In this document: positions 1-9,634 of the stretch, piece after piece
Position numbering within the stretch: position 1 is the stretch's first letter
How the letters are laid out: every line of letters starts with the position of its first letter
Source: Pseudomonas sp. SCA2728.1_7
Lineage (GTDB): Bacteria > Pseudomonadota > Gammaproteobacteria > Pseudomonadales > Pseudomonadaceae
Direction: 5' to 3'
Length of the DNA: 64,000 nt
Assembly (NCBI RefSeq): GCF_018138145.1
Contig: NZ_CP073104.1
Coordinates: 310,001 to 374,000, forward strand
Notes under the pieces: generated by a model
The model's database searches: none
What the model was told of the DNA's origin: nothing
The model's input: only the letters and a program-made list of their open reading frames with translations
Made by a program: the position numbers and the translations under genes

Positions 1-613
1 TGACACGGTCAATATCGCCGTCCGCCTCGATACCCACGATCAAGTGCGGTTTTTCATCGACCGAGGTGTCATGCATCAATGCCAGAAACGCGCGCTTCAC
101 ATTGGAATGTTTGGCTAGCAATTGCGCGAGCGAGTGGATCATTTGGGATGGGTATTCGGTGGGCTGACCGAGCAACACGTTGGTTTCTTTCTCGACCGTG
201 CGTTGCGTGGCGGTCTGGCCAACGGCATCGGCGAGCAAATTGTGCACCTCTTGCGGGAAAAACTCTTTGCCGTACGGCGACTTCGGATTCAGACAGAGCA
301 GGGCACCCAGTGTGATTTCGAACAACGATCGGGCGGGTATTTCGAGGTAGGACTGCTCGCTGTCGATGGACTGTTGCAGTGTTTGCAGTGACGAAAAAAA
401 CGGGATGACCGGTGTGCCGTCCGGTTTTTGCCAATGGGCGATGCTGATGTTGCTGCCGGCTTCGAGATTGACGTGGCCGTCTGCCTCACCGGCGGTGCCG
501 AGAATGTAAACGTTTGAATTCAACAGGGTGTTGAAAAACTCGGGACGATGTGCCGGTTCGTCGGCGGCCAGTTTGAGGCTTTTTTCCAGCAGGTTTTCTG
601 GTTGGGTATCCAT
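1..613 (-). CDS. SseB-family protein, 3' end cut by window edge
   Basis: The minus-strand frame is open from an ATG at 613 to position 1 and gives about 204 residues starting MDTQPENLLEKSLKLAADEP. The stretch FFNTLLNSNVYILGT followed by a WQKPDGTPVIPFFSSL segment matches the SseB (enhanced serine sensitivity protein B) family, in which paired SseB domains are cytoplasmic and of unclear biochemical role. The carboxyl end, probably the SseB C-terminal domain, lies outside the window. It is read in the same direction as the TonB receptor upstream (start of that gene at 2971), but about 230 bp with a terminator-like hairpin separate them, so they are probably separate units. Family assignment is from recalled motif patterns. 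Confidence 0.8.
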   Translation of the reverse strand, partial: MDTQPENLLEKSLKLAADEPAHRPEFFNTLLNSNVYILGTAGEADGHVNLEAGSNISIAHWQKPDGTPVIPFFSSLQTLQQSIDSEQSYLEIPARSLFEITLGALLCLNPKSPYGKEFFPQEVHNLLADAVGQTATQRTVEKETNVLLGQPTEYPSQMIHSLAQLLAKHSNVKRAFLALMHDTSVDEKPHLIVGIEADGDIDRV

Positions 614-648
614 GGTGTTCATCCCTGACTCGGTCTAAAACAGAGCAA

Positions 649-673
649 AGCGTCGATCAGTTACATCGACGCT
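649..673 (-). terminator. Hairpin terminator-like element behind the TonB receptor
   Basis: AGCGTCGAT and ATCGACGCT form a perfect 9-bp stem with a 7-nt loop. On the minus strand it is followed by TTGCTCTGTTTT, a moderately T-rich tract. It lies between the receptor stop (842) and the SseB-like start (613), so it could end receptor transcription. Confidence 0.45.
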
Positions 674-690
674 GGTTCGACTGACGCCTT

Positions 691-713
691 CGCGGGCAAG
701 CCCGCTCCCACAG
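691..713. repeat. Single REP-like palindrome
   Basis: CGCGGGCAAGCCCGCTCCCACAG is the 'cgggcaagcccgctcccacag' variant of the Pseudomonas REP palindrome. It is a single copy in the gap between the receptor and the SseB-like gene. Confidence 0.5.
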
Positions 714-841
714 GTTTCCGGGGCGCTCACAAAATCGCGGTACAGCGCAGATCATTGTGAAAGCTGGCTTGCCAGCGATGGCGGTGGGTCAGTCAACTTC
801 CTCGGCACAGCCTATCCGCCATCGCCAGCAGGGGGAAGACG

Positions 842-2971
842 TCAGAGCAAACTCCACGACACCCCGACATAAACCCCCATCCCTTCACCCGGCGTAGACC
901 GCGCGGCATCCAGGCCTTTGTCGTCATACCCCGGCGTGACCGTGGCGGCATAGTGCTTGTTGGTCAAATTACGCATATCCACCCACGTCTGCCAGTCACC
1001 CTTCGGTGCGTTGTAACCCAGCGTCGCGCCGAACAGCGCGTAAGGGTCGGCGTAGTAACTGTTGGCGTAATCCACCGCAACTTTGGACACCAGTTGCGTA
1101 TTCACCGCCGCAAAGAAGCCCTGAGGCCAGTCGTAACGCAACTCGCCCTGGTAGTAATGCATCGGCAACCCCGGCAAGCGGTTGTCACCAAAACGATCGT
1201 CATCGCGATAGTGGAAATCACTGAAGGTATACGCCTGACGCAAACTCAACTGACGGCCATCATCAGCCGACCAGAGTTTGCTGTTGAGGCTGGCTTCAAC
1301 GCCTTGGTGCACCGTGGGGCTGGCGTTGAGTTCGTACGGGGTGACGGCGTTGGCATCCGGCAACACCGAGAGCAGTTCATGCCGCACTTGCGCGTAGTAC
1401 CACGCCAGACTCCATTCGCCGACGGCGCTGTCACCACGACCGCCCAGCTCCAGCGTGGTCGCGGTCTGGTTCTGCAATTCGATCGGGTCTTTCTGCGTAC
1501 CGGTCGCAGCGCCATTGCCGGCGGGGAAGCGCACGTTGGAGCTGTAGATCAGCGACCACGGATGCGGCGCCTCAACCGAGCGGCTGAGGTTGCCGAACAC
1601 TTGCAGATCCGGGGTGATCTGGTAGCGCAGGCCGAGGCGCGGCGCGTAATCCCAGTCGTTCATGCTGGTTTTGCCGCCGCTTTGCGGGTAGGTCACAGCA
1701 CTTTCGCGGCGGGTGTAGATGGCGGCGAGGCCGGTGGTTAGCCAGAGGTCGTCGGCGATTTCCAGATCGTTGCCAAAGTGCAGAACGGTGTCCGAACCCT
1801 GATAGGTGAAGTTGCGCATGCGCGTGCCGGGCACGTAGCTGGCGGTGTTGGGCGCGGTGGGAATACGCACAAACTCGCTGGCGCCGTCGTTGGGCAGGTG
1901 TTTGGTGACGCGCAGGCCGACGTTGCTGCGGCTTTCCATGCCGAAAATCGTGTCGCGGCGTTTGTAGTCGAAGGTGCCGCTGACGTCGGTGTAGGCGACT
2001 TTCAAGCGGTTCGGGCCTTCGCGCAGGTCCATCGGGTAGTCGTGGTAGACGAGGCCGGTCTGGATGCTCGAGTCGTCGTCGATATAGAACGTGGTCTTGT
2101 TGCCGATGAAAGTACTGCCCGGTTGCTTGCGGCTGTCATCGCGTGCCACATAGGACGGATTGGCCGCGCGAGGCGAGTGCTCGATGGAGTGCTTGGTCAC
2201 GCGGCCGGCGAGGTCGTTGTCGGTCTCGCGGTAGCGGATATAGAAGCGCGTTTCCAGGTTTGGGTTGAAGCGATAGCCGAAGTTGGCGATCACGCCTTTG
2301 CTTTCGCTGGCGGTGTGATCCTGATATCCGTCGGCGTTGGAATCGGTGAGCGACACGTAGTAATCGAAGTCGCCGAGCACTTGCCCGGAACTGACCTGAC
2401 GCTGCTGATAGCCGTGGCTGCCGGTGGCGTAGCGCACTTGCAGTTTCGGCGCGTTGTAGCCGGTGTGGCTGACGTAATCGATGGCGCCACCCAGCGCCAG
2501 CGAACCGCGATCAAAGCCGTTGGCGCCGCGCAGTACTTCAACGTGATCGACCCACAGCGGTTCAAGCAATTCATACGGCGTGCCGCCCGGGCCGGTCAGC
2601 GGCAGACCATCGAGCATCGTGTACAGACCCGACGCATGGGCGCCCGGCGCGCGGTTGATGCCCGAGCCACGGACCGAGATTTTCACGCCTTCGTTGCCCG
2701 CCGATTGCGCATAAACCCCAGGTTGATACGCCAGCACATCCTGATTGCTTGCCACGCGGCCCTGCAATGGCTGGCGCATGTCGACCACGCTGGTGCCGCC
2801 GGGGACCTGAACGAGGCGGGCCTTGGCTTCCTCAACAGAGACATCACTGCCGTTGCGATCCTCGGCCGAAATCAGCACTTGCCCCAGTTCCAGGCCTTGA
2901 GTCTCGGCCATCGCCGGGCAGGCTAGAGCCAGGCCGAGCAGGGCGGTGGGCAGGGATTTGGACGCGGGCAT
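842..2971 (-). CDS. TonB-dependent outer-membrane receptor
   Basis: 709 residues. The ATG at 2971 is preferred over an in-frame codon at 3040 because GGAG sits 8 nt upstream and the protein then begins with a clean signal peptide (MPASKSLPTALLGLALACPAMA). A plug domain follows (about residues 40-165, with GVKISVRGSGINRAPG and HVEVLRGANGFDRGSLALGGAI). The remainder is a 22-strand-type barrel that ends in GVYVGVSWSLL. Such receptors import ferric siderophores or other scarce ligands using TonB energy. The substrate cannot be told from the sequence: no sigma/anti-sigma pair or biosynthetic genes are adjacent, and no N-terminal signalling domain is present. It is divergent from ppk2 across about 190 bp in which no convincing Fur site was found. 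Confidence 0.9.
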   Translation of the reverse strand: MPASKSLPTALLGLALACPAMAETQGLELGQVLISAEDRNGSDVSVEEAKARLVQVPGGTSVVDMRQPLQGRVASNQDVLAYQPGVYAQSAGNEGVKISVRGSGINRAPGAHASGLYTMLDGLPLTGPGGTPYELLEPLWVDHVEVLRGANGFDRGSLALGGAIDYVSHTGYNAPKLQVRYATGSHGYQQRQVSSGQVLGDFDYYVSLTDSNADGYQDHTASESKGVIANFGYRFNPNLETRFYIRYRETDNDLAGRVTKHSIEHSPRAANPSYVARDDSRKQPGSTFIGNKTTFYIDDDSSIQTGLVYHDYPMDLREGPNRLKVAYTDVSGTFDYKRRDTIFGMESRSNVGLRVTKHLPNDGASEFVRIPTAPNTASYVPGTRMRNFTYQGSDTVLHFGNDLEIADDLWLTTGLAAIYTRRESAVTYPQSGGKTSMNDWDYAPRLGLRYQITPDLQVFGNLSRSVEAPHPWSLIYSSNVRFPAGNGAATGTQKDPIELQNQTATTLELGGRGDSAVGEWSLAWYYAQVRHELLSVLPDANAVTPYELNASPTVHQGVEASLNSKLWSADDGRQLSLRQAYTFSDFHYRDDDRFGDNRLPGLPMHYYQGELRYDWPQGFFAAVNTQLVSKVAVDYANSYYADPYALFGATLGYNAPKGDWQTWVDMRNLTNKHYAATVTPGYDDKGLDAARSTPGEGMGVYVGVSWSLL

Positions 2972-3161
2972 CGAAAAAACTCCAGGCAGACAAGGGCAGG
3001 GCATTGAACAGTGCGACGCAAGAAAGAACGAACGAAACACATGGCAATTTTGCTTTTTGCCCGGTCATGGCAAACGGCACGTCATGAACTAACCTCACGT
3101 GTCTGGTGTATCCCGTCAATCAACACTCTGTTTCTGCATTTATTGGAGAGAGGCCAAGGTC

Positions 3162-3977
3162 ATGGCAAAAGGCAAAAAGAAGGCCGCCACGGCGCCTGAA
3201 AGTCTGAAACTGAAAAACAAGGATTACCTCGAGCATTTGCGCAAATTGCACGTCGAACTGGTCAAGTTGCAGGAATGGGTAATTGCCAAGGGCGTCAAGG
3301 TCTGCATCGTCTTCGAAGGCCGCGATGGCGCCGGCAAGGGCGGGACCATCAAGGCGCTGACCGAACGCGTCAGCCCGCGTGTCTTTCGCGTTGTGGCGTT
3401 GCCGGCGCCGACCGATCGCGAGAAAAGCCAGATGCACGTGCAACGTTATCTGCCTTATCTACCGGCGGCAGGCGAAGTGGTGATCTTCGATCGCAGTTGG
3501 TACAACCGCGCCGGTGTTGAGCGGGTGATGGGCTTCTGCACCGACGAGCAGGCCGACAAATTCCTCAAATCGATTCCGTGGGTCGAGCACGCCATTGTCC
3601 AGTCCGGGGTGATCCTGCTCAAGTACTGGCTGGAAGTCAGCCCCGAAGAGCAGACCCGCCGGCTTGAGGCGCGAATCAACGACGGGCGCAAGACCTGGAA
3701 ACTGACACCCATGGACTTGAAGTCCTACAGCCGCTGGTACGACTACTCACGGGCACGGGACGAAATGTTCAAACACTCTGACACCGAACACGCGCCGTGG
3801 CTGGTCGCCGACTCCAACGACAAGCGCCGCGCACGGCTGAACATCATCACCGATGTGCTCAGTCGCATTCCGTATGAGGATGTGAAGCGCGACAAGGTCG
3901 AGTTGCCCAAACGGCAGAAGCCGGGCAAGTACCGCGATCCGGATTATCCGTATAAACGCGTAGCGACAAAGTTCTGA
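3162..3977 (+). CDS. ppk2: Polyphosphate kinase 2 (PPK2 family)
   Basis: 271 residues, starting at the ATG at 3162 behind GGAGAG. PPK2 enzymes transfer phosphate between polyphosphate and nucleoside di- or monophosphates. A Walker A motif is visible at residues 53-61 (GRDGAGKGG) and a Walker B/lid region around D110-R111 (FDRSWYNRAGVERVMGF), as is the family signature LKYWLEVSPEEQTRRLEARINDG. It is a single-domain protein of about 270-300 residues, the size of class I-type PPK2 rather than the fused two-domain form. It stands alone between the divergent TonB receptor and REP repeats, so no operon partner informs its role. Nucleotide preference (GDP or ADP) is not decidable here. Confidence 0.93.
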   Translation: MAKGKKKAATAPESLKLKNKDYLEHLRKLHVELVKLQEWVIAKGVKVCIVFEGRDGAGKGGTIKALTERVSPRVFRVVALPAPTDREKSQMHVQRYLPYLPAAGEVVIFDRSWYNRAGVERVMGFCTDEQADKFLKSIPWVEHAIVQSGVILLKYWLEVSPEEQTRRLEARINDGRKTWKLTPMDLKSYSRWYDYSRARDEMFKHSDTEHAPWLVADSNDKRRARLNIITDVLSRIPYEDVKRDKVELPKRQKPGKYRDPDYPYKRVATKF

Positions 3978-3998
3978 CAGCTGGCCCGCACAAATCCC

Positions 3999-4218
3999 TG
4001 TAGGAGTGAGCCTGCTCGCGATAGCGGTGTGTCAGCCAACACATCCGTCACAGACAATCCGCTATCGCGAGCAGGCTCACTCCCACAGTATTCGGTGATC
4101 ATCCGTCATGGCGGATCAGCACAAACCCTGTGGGAGCTTGCCTGCAAGCGATGGCGGTGGGTCAGCCAATATTTTCGGTGCAGACAATCCGCTATCGCGA
4201 GCAGGCTCGCTCCCACAG
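3999..4218. repeat. Two REP palindrome pairs in tandem
   Basis: Two inverted pairs (about 3999-4088 and 4129-4218) of TGTAGGAGTGAGCCTGCTCGCGATAG-type palindromes face each other across a conserved spacer (GTCAGCCAA...CAGACAATCCGCTATCGCGAGCAGGCTC). This is the typical Pseudomonas REP-doublet arrangement. It fills the 372-bp gap between ppk2 and the next gene and could act as a terminator or RNA-stability element for ppk2. Confidence 0.8.
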
Positions 4219-4349
4219 GGTTTGGTGGCGTTTCCTGCATTGCTGATCAGTACTACCCCTTAGAAGTGAGCAGTCCATCCGTCGACTGCGCTGAACCATC
4301 GCGATCTCGTTTCTTTCTACCCGTGGAGTCCTTCACGAGATCATCCCCG

Positions 4350-4565
4350 ATGTTCGATCGGCGCAAACAAGAAAAACTGGCGGCATGGCGAAAACTGGCG
4401 ACGCAAGCGCAGATGCGTCTGGACCCGGAACAGCAGTACGACGAACTGCTCAAGGCCGCCGATGAAATGGAGGAGCAGGGGCTGATCACCAGCGCCGAGT
4501 GGCGGCAGTTAGTGCGCGATGCGGGCAATGTGTTTACCGCTGATTTGGGTCGTACAAACGGCTAA
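4350..4565 (+). CDS. Small hypothetical protein, 71 aa
   Basis: It begins MFDRRKQEKLAAWRKLATQAQ and is strongly charged and helical (E/K/R/Q-rich), with no signal peptide or membrane segment. A longer in-frame reading from 4029 would translate the REP repeats, so the ATG at 4350 is chosen; an ACGAGA/GGAG tract lies upstream. It is convergent with the GGDEF/EAL gene, with 5 bp between the stops. No family was recognised. It looks like a conserved small soluble pseudomonad protein. Confidence 0.65.
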   Translation: MFDRRKQEKLAAWRKLATQAQMRLDPEQQYDELLKAADEMEEQGLITSAEWRQLVRDAGNVFTADLGRTNG

Positions 4566-4570
4566 GTCCT

Positions 4571-7183
4571 TCAGGTCACGCGACCTTTCTTTGCCTTCAG
4601 CTGTGCGCCCCTGGAATCGTGCAGCAATTGCGCAAACGCGACTTTGTCGATCGGCCGACTCATGAAGTAACCCTGCACCTCATTGCATTGATCAACGCCG
4701 AGAATATCCAGTTGCTCTTCGGTCTCGACGCCTTCGGCCGTCACGGTCAGGCCCATGGCTTTGCCCAGGCCAATGATCGCCTGCACCACCGCGCGATCAT
4801 TGGTGCCGCTGCTGATCGAGGCGATGAAGCGCTTGTCGATCTTGATCCCGTCGAACGGGTAGGCGCGCAAGTAACCGAGCGATGAGTAGCCGGTGCCGAA
4901 GTCGTCCATGTTCAGGCGCACGCCGAGTTCTTTCAGGGCGTTCATGGTGGTCAGGGCGCCGTCGGTGTCGTTGAGCATCACGTTTTCGGTGATCTCCAGC
5001 TCCAGGCGACTGGCCGGAAAACGGGTATGCACCAGCACCTCGCGAACATCCTCGACCACATCGCTGACGGCGAACTGCGCGGGCGACAGATTGACCGACA
5101 GCAGAATGTCCTCCGGCCAGCCCAGCGCGGTTTCGCAGGCCTCGCGCAACACCCAGCGGCCGAGCGGGACAATCAGATCGGTCTGCTCTGCCAACGGGAT
5201 GAACAAGTCCGGACCAAGCAATCCCTTGGTGGGATGCTGCCAGCGCACCAACGCTTCGACCGAAACGATGTGCTTGCCATCGATCTTGTAGCGCGGCTGA
5301 TAGTGCAGGATGAATTCGTTGTGCGTGAGCGCGTGACGCAAGTCATCTTCCATTTGCCGGCGCGTCTGGATCTGATCGCTCATGTGCGCTTCGAAATAAC
5401 ACCAGGTGTTTTTGCCTTCGGATTTGGCTTGATAGAGGGCTATGTCGGCGTAACGGATCAGGTCGCTGGGCACATAGCCGTGGTGGCGACTGAGCGAGAT
5501 GCCGATGCTGGCGCCGATGTGCAGCGGATGGTGTTCGAAGACCACCGGTTGATGCAGGCTGCCGATCAGGCGGGTGCAGAACTTGTCGATTTCGTGCGGA
5601 CTGTCCATACCGTTAAGCACCACGATGAACTCGTCGCCGCCCAGACGCGCGACGATGTCGTGTTCGCGGGTGCACTCACGCAGGCGCACGGCGACTTCCT
5701 GCAGCACGGCGTCACCGGCCGGGTGGCCGAGGGAATCGTTGATCGGTTTGAAGTTATCGAGGTCGATCATCAGCAGTGACAGTGGCGGCGCGTGCTCTTT
5801 GAGCAGCAGCGCTTCATCCAGATAACGCGCGAGTTTGTTGCGATTGGGCAGGCCGGTCAGGGCGTCGTGCATCGACAGGTGCTGGATCTGCGCATGGGCG
5901 GCGACTTCGTCGGTGATGTCGCTGGCGGTACCGCGATAGCCAATGACTGTGTGCTGCTGATAAATCGGCCGGGCCGACAGTCGACAGTGGCGTTGCTGGC
6001 CGGCGTGGTCACGGTAGGTGCAGCGTAAATCGCTGGCGCTGTTCTCCTCGGTGAGGTTTCTCAGCCACAGTTCCAGCGGCGTGGTATCGCAACTCAACAG
6101 GTGGCCGATGTCTTGCCCCAGCCACAGGGTTTGCGGGTAACCGGTCACTTCGCTGAAGCGCGCCGACAGGTAGGTCAGCGCGAGGGCGCGATCGACCTCC
6201 CAGATCCAGTCGGACGCGGCTTCGGCCACGGCGCGAAAGCGTTCTTCACTGGCTTCCAGCTCGCGGTTGGCGTTTTCCAGCGCCTGATTGGAGGTTTGCA
6301 TGACAGCAAAACTCTGGTCGACGTACTGCGATGAACGCAAGGCGTGACGGAAGAAGTACGCGGTCAGCAGCATCAGCACCACAATCGTCGCGCCGAGTGG
6401 CGGCAGCAATGACCACAATAAATGTTGCCCGGGTCGCTCCAGATCAGCGACCAGGCTGTAACCGGTGCTGTCCAGCGGCACCCGAGGGCGCTGCGGGTCG
6501 ATCGTCTCGTCCGGCGCCAGGGTCAGGTTGTTCAAGCCGTAACCGCTGCCAATCAGACGCAACTTGGTCGGCGTGAGTTTGTCGACGAACACCAGCACCG
6601 ATGAGGTCTGCGGATCGCCAAGGGGCCGCTCATCGTTGGGAATAATCGCCGCCGCCGACACCAGCGCCGGCCAGCCTTCGAACAGTGAGTAGCGGCTGAC
6701 CGGTTTGGTCAGATCACCTTGGCCCAACACTTGATCGAGTAACTCCGTGGCGCTCACCTGAACGAACGCGGACAGCTCGGCATCGACCATTTGCCCGCGC
6801 ACCACCGCGTAACGGGTGCCTTCGCGGTTGAGCACGAACACGCCGTCATAGCCGTCACTGGTGAACAGGGTTTTGCCGAGGTTCTGCTCGGTGTAGGCCC
6901 AATCGGTGTCGACCTGACCGCTCAAATGCTCGTAGGCGGTGGTCCAGTAGGCGTAGCTGGTGATGTAGTTTTTCGAGGCAGTGATGCGGTTTTCCAGCGC
7001 GCGAGCCGAGTAAAAGCGGGTTTTGTTGATCTCGTCGTTGTCGAGGCGTTCGGCAATGCCGAGCAAGGCCACGGTCGCCGCAATCACGCCGCTGACAAAC
7101 AGCGCTCCGACCGCGAAGGCCAGGCGGCGAGTGACGGCGCTCTGGCGCGGTGGAAGCGGGGCTGCATAGCTGGAAAGGTCCAT
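4571..7183 (-). CDS. Membrane CHASE4-PAS-GGDEF-EAL cyclic-di-GMP protein
   Basis: 870 residues from the ATG at 7183, which has AAGGA 7 nt upstream; the reading upstream of it is probably untranslated. Order: TM1 (about 17-45), a periplasmic CHASE4-like sensor (about 60-250), TM2 (about 260-285), a short helix, PAS (about 320-440), GGDEF (about 450-610), EAL (about 620-865). Both catalytic halves look intact: RLGGDEF with an RxxD inhibitory site (REHD) five residues before it, and EALVRW, EITENVML and DDFGTGYSSLGYL in the EAL domain. It could therefore make and break cyclic-di-GMP, with the net direction set by the periplasmic or PAS signal. It is divergent from the OsmC-YcaO gene. Confidence 0.92.
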   Translation of the reverse strand: MDLSSYAAPLPPRQSAVTRRLAFAVGALFVSGVIAATVALLGIAERLDNDEINKTRFYSARALENRITASKNYITSYAYWTTAYEHLSGQVDTDWAYTEQNLGKTLFTSDGYDGVFVLNREGTRYAVVRGQMVDAELSAFVQVSATELLDQVLGQGDLTKPVSRYSLFEGWPALVSAAAIIPNDERPLGDPQTSSVLVFVDKLTPTKLRLIGSGYGLNNLTLAPDETIDPQRPRVPLDSTGYSLVADLERPGQHLLWSLLPPLGATIVVLMLLTAYFFRHALRSSQYVDQSFAVMQTSNQALENANRELEASEERFRAVAEAASDWIWEVDRALALTYLSARFSEVTGYPQTLWLGQDIGHLLSCDTTPLELWLRNLTEENSASDLRCTYRDHAGQQRHCRLSARPIYQQHTVIGYRGTASDITDEVAAHAQIQHLSMHDALTGLPNRNKLARYLDEALLLKEHAPPLSLLMIDLDNFKPINDSLGHPAGDAVLQEVAVRLRECTREHDIVARLGGDEFIVVLNGMDSPHEIDKFCTRLIGSLHQPVVFEHHPLHIGASIGISLSRHHGYVPSDLIRYADIALYQAKSEGKNTWCYFEAHMSDQIQTRRQMEDDLRHALTHNEFILHYQPRYKIDGKHIVSVEALVRWQHPTKGLLGPDLFIPLAEQTDLIVPLGRWVLREACETALGWPEDILLSVNLSPAQFAVSDVVEDVREVLVHTRFPASRLELEITENVMLNDTDGALTTMNALKELGVRLNMDDFGTGYSSLGYLRAYPFDGIKIDKRFIASISSGTNDRAVVQAIIGLGKAMGLTVTAEGVETEEQLDILGVDQCNEVQGYFMSRPIDKVAFAQLLHDSRGAQLKAKKGRVT

Positions 7184-7404
7184 GTGCTCGTCCTTGATCC
7201 GCTGTCTTCTGAATCTAGAACCACGGCGTGGGCGCAATGTTCAGATTGTTCTCGGCGACTGCTCTGAAAGCGTAGTGAACACCGCGTGATTTGTCTTCCC
7301 AAGTGCAGGACGCCGATCAGCGGCCAATCCCGAAAGGGCAAGACTTCCCGCGCAAAAACCGGATAATGGCCGCCATTCGTTTAGCCGTATTCTGGTAATC
7401 CCGC

Positions 7405-9603
7405 ATGGAAATCAAGGTCAACTTTCTCGACAACCTTCGACTTGAAGCCAAGTTCGACGACTTCACGGTGATCGCCGATCAGCCCATCCGCTACAAGGGC
7501 GATGGCTCGGCACCGGGGCCGTTCGACTACTTTCTGGCATCGTCGGCGTTGTGTGCGGCGTACTTTGTGAAGTTGTACTGCGACACGCGCAACATCCCCA
7601 CGGAAAACATTCGTCTGTCGCAGAACAACATCGTCGACCCGGAAAACCGCTACAACCAGATCTTCAAGATCCAGGTCGAGTTGCCGGCGGACATCTCCGA
7701 GAAAGATCGTTTGGGCATCCTGCGTTCCATCGATCGCTGCACGGTGAAGAAGGTTGTGCAGACCGGTCCGGAATTCATCATCGAAGAAGTCGAGAACCTC
7801 GACGCCGATGCCCAGGCGCTGTTGATGCCGGTGGCCGGCTCGGACGCAGGCACCTTCATCGCCGGCAAGGACCTGCCGCTGGAGCAGACCATCGCCAACA
7901 TGTCGGGGATTTTGGCCGACCTGGGCATGAAGATCGAAATCGCCTCGTGGCGCAACATCGTGCCCAACGTCTGGTCGCTGCACATCCGCGATGCCCATTC
8001 GCCAATGTGCTTCACCAACGGCAAGGGCGCGACCAAAGAGGGCGCACTGGCCTCCGCGCTGGGCGAGTTCATCGAGCGCCTGAACTGCAACTTCTTCTAC
8101 AACGACCAGTTCTGGGGCGAAGAGATCGCCAACGCTGAATTCGTCCATTATCCGGACGAACAATGGTTCAAACCGGGGCCGAAAGACGAGTTGCCGAGTG
8201 AGATCCTCGACGAATACACCCTGAAGATTTACAACCGTGACGGCGAGTTGCGTGGCTCGAACCTGTTCGACACTAACTCCGGCAACACCCAGCGTGGCAT
8301 CTGCTCGCTGCCGTTTGTGCGCCAGTCTGACAATGAAGTGGTGTACTTCCCGTCCAACCTGATCGAAAACCTTTACCTCAGCAACGGCATGAGCGCTGGC
8401 AACACCCTCGCCGAAGCGCAGGTGCAGTGCCTGTCGGAGATCTTCGAGCGCGCGGTCAAGCGCGAAATCCTCGAAGGCGAAATGGCCCTGCCGGACGTGC
8501 CGCAAGAAGTGTTGGAGAAGTACCCGAGCATCCTCGCCGGCATCAAGGGTCTGGAAGAGCAGGGCTTCCCGGTGCTGGTCAAGGATGCGTCGCTGGGCGG
8601 TGAATTCCCGGTGATGTGCGTGACCCTGATGAACCCGCGCACGGGCGGCGTGTTCGCCTCGTTCGGCGCGCACCCGAGCCTGGAAGTGGCGCTGGAACGC
8701 AGCCTCACCGAGCTGTTGCAGGGCCGCAGTTTCGAAGGCCTCAACGATCTGCCGCAGCCGACCTTCTCCGGTCAGGCGGTCACCGAGCCGAACAACTTCG
8801 TCGAGCACTTCATCGACTCCAGCGGTGTGGTGTCGTGGCGTTTCTTCAGTGCCAAAGCGGACTTCGAATTCGTCGAGTGGGACTTCTCCGGCCAGGGCGA
8901 AAACTCCAACGCCGAAGAGGCCGCGACGCTGTTCGGCATCCTCGAAGACATGGGCAAGGAAGTCTACATGGCGGTCTACGAGCACATCGGTGCCAAGGCC
9001 TGCCGGATTCTGGTGCCGGATTACTCGGAGATCTACCCGGTCGAAGACCTGATCTGGGACAACACCAACAAAGCCCTGCAGTTCCGCGCCGACATCCTCA
9101 ACCTGCACAACCTGAGCAAAGTCGGCCTGCGCAACCTCGCCCAAGGCCTGGAAAACAGCGAGCAGGACGATTACACCGAGATCACCACGCTGATCGGCGT
9201 CGAGTTCGACGACAACACGCCGTGGGGCAAGCTGACCATTCTCGAACTGCGCCTGCTGATCTGTCTCGCGCTGCAGAAGTACGAGCAGGCCAAGGATCTG
9301 GTCGAAGCGTTCCTGCAGTACAACGACAACACCGTTGAGCGCGGCTTGTTCTATCAAGCGGTGAACGTGGTGTTGGAGATGGAACTGGATGAAGACCTGC
9401 TGCTGGAAGACTACGAAGCCAACTTCCGCCGGATGTTTGGCGACGAGCGGATGGATGCGGCGATTGGTTCGGTGAATGGCAGCGTGCGGTTTTATGGTTT
9501 GACGCCGACGAGCATGAAGCTGGAAGGGCTGGATCGGCATTTGCGTTTGATCGAGAGCTATAAAAAGCTGCATACGGCGCGGGCGAATGTGAAGCAGGTT
9601 TAA
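7405..9603 (+). CDS. OsmC domain / YcaO domain fusion protein
   Basis: 732 residues. The first about 140 look like an OsmC fold (GPFDYFLASSALCAAYFVKLYC gives the typical conserved Cys region). Residues from about 150 onward match the E. coli YcaO protein: GKGATKEGALASALGEFIERL and the acidic ATP/Mg2+ site region EAQVQCLSEIFERAVKREI are the YcaO ATP-binding signatures. The TPR-like C terminus (about 570-720) is as in YcaO. YcaO domains activate amide backbones with ATP, and the E. coli protein has been linked to RimO-dependent methylthiolation of ribosomal protein S12, though its exact reaction is unsettled. No azoline precursor peptide or partner dehydrogenase is nearby. The fused OsmC suggests a redox or thiol-handling partner activity. 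Confidence 0.88.
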   Translation: MEIKVNFLDNLRLEAKFDDFTVIADQPIRYKGDGSAPGPFDYFLASSALCAAYFVKLYCDTRNIPTENIRLSQNNIVDPENRYNQIFKIQVELPADISEKDRLGILRSIDRCTVKKVVQTGPEFIIEEVENLDADAQALLMPVAGSDAGTFIAGKDLPLEQTIANMSGILADLGMKIEIASWRNIVPNVWSLHIRDAHSPMCFTNGKGATKEGALASALGEFIERLNCNFFYNDQFWGEEIANAEFVHYPDEQWFKPGPKDELPSEILDEYTLKIYNRDGELRGSNLFDTNSGNTQRGICSLPFVRQSDNEVVYFPSNLIENLYLSNGMSAGNTLAEAQVQCLSEIFERAVKREILEGEMALPDVPQEVLEKYPSILAGIKGLEEQGFPVLVKDASLGGEFPVMCVTLMNPRTGGVFASFGAHPSLEVALERSLTELLQGRSFEGLNDLPQPTFSGQAVTEPNNFVEHFIDSSGVVSWRFFSAKADFEFVEWDFSGQGENSNAEEAATLFGILEDMGKEVYMAVYEHIGAKACRILVPDYSEIYPVEDLIWDNTNKALQFRADILNLHNLSKVGLRNLAQGLENSEQDDYTEITTLIGVEFDDNTPWGKLTILELRLLICLALQKYEQAKDLVEAFLQYNDNTVERGLFYQAVNVVLEMELDEDLLLEDYEANFRRMFGDERMDAAIGSVNGSVRFYGLTPTSMKLEGLDRHLRLIESYKKLHTARANVKQV

Positions 9604-9634
9604 GCCGGTTTCACATCGAGTTCGGCGGTGGATT

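Noticed and set aside
4029..4349. N-terminal extension of the small protein at 4350
   Set aside because: It would translate the REP repeats; the ATG at 4350 is the natural start.
7381..9573. A 730-residue open frame antisense to the OsmC-YcaO gene, and similar long antisense frames at 22607-24472, 16716-18182, 31586-33142 and 42343-43473
   Set aside because: These are GC-bias mirrors of genes with clear family motifs; no start, Shine-Dalgarno or recognisable domain supports them.
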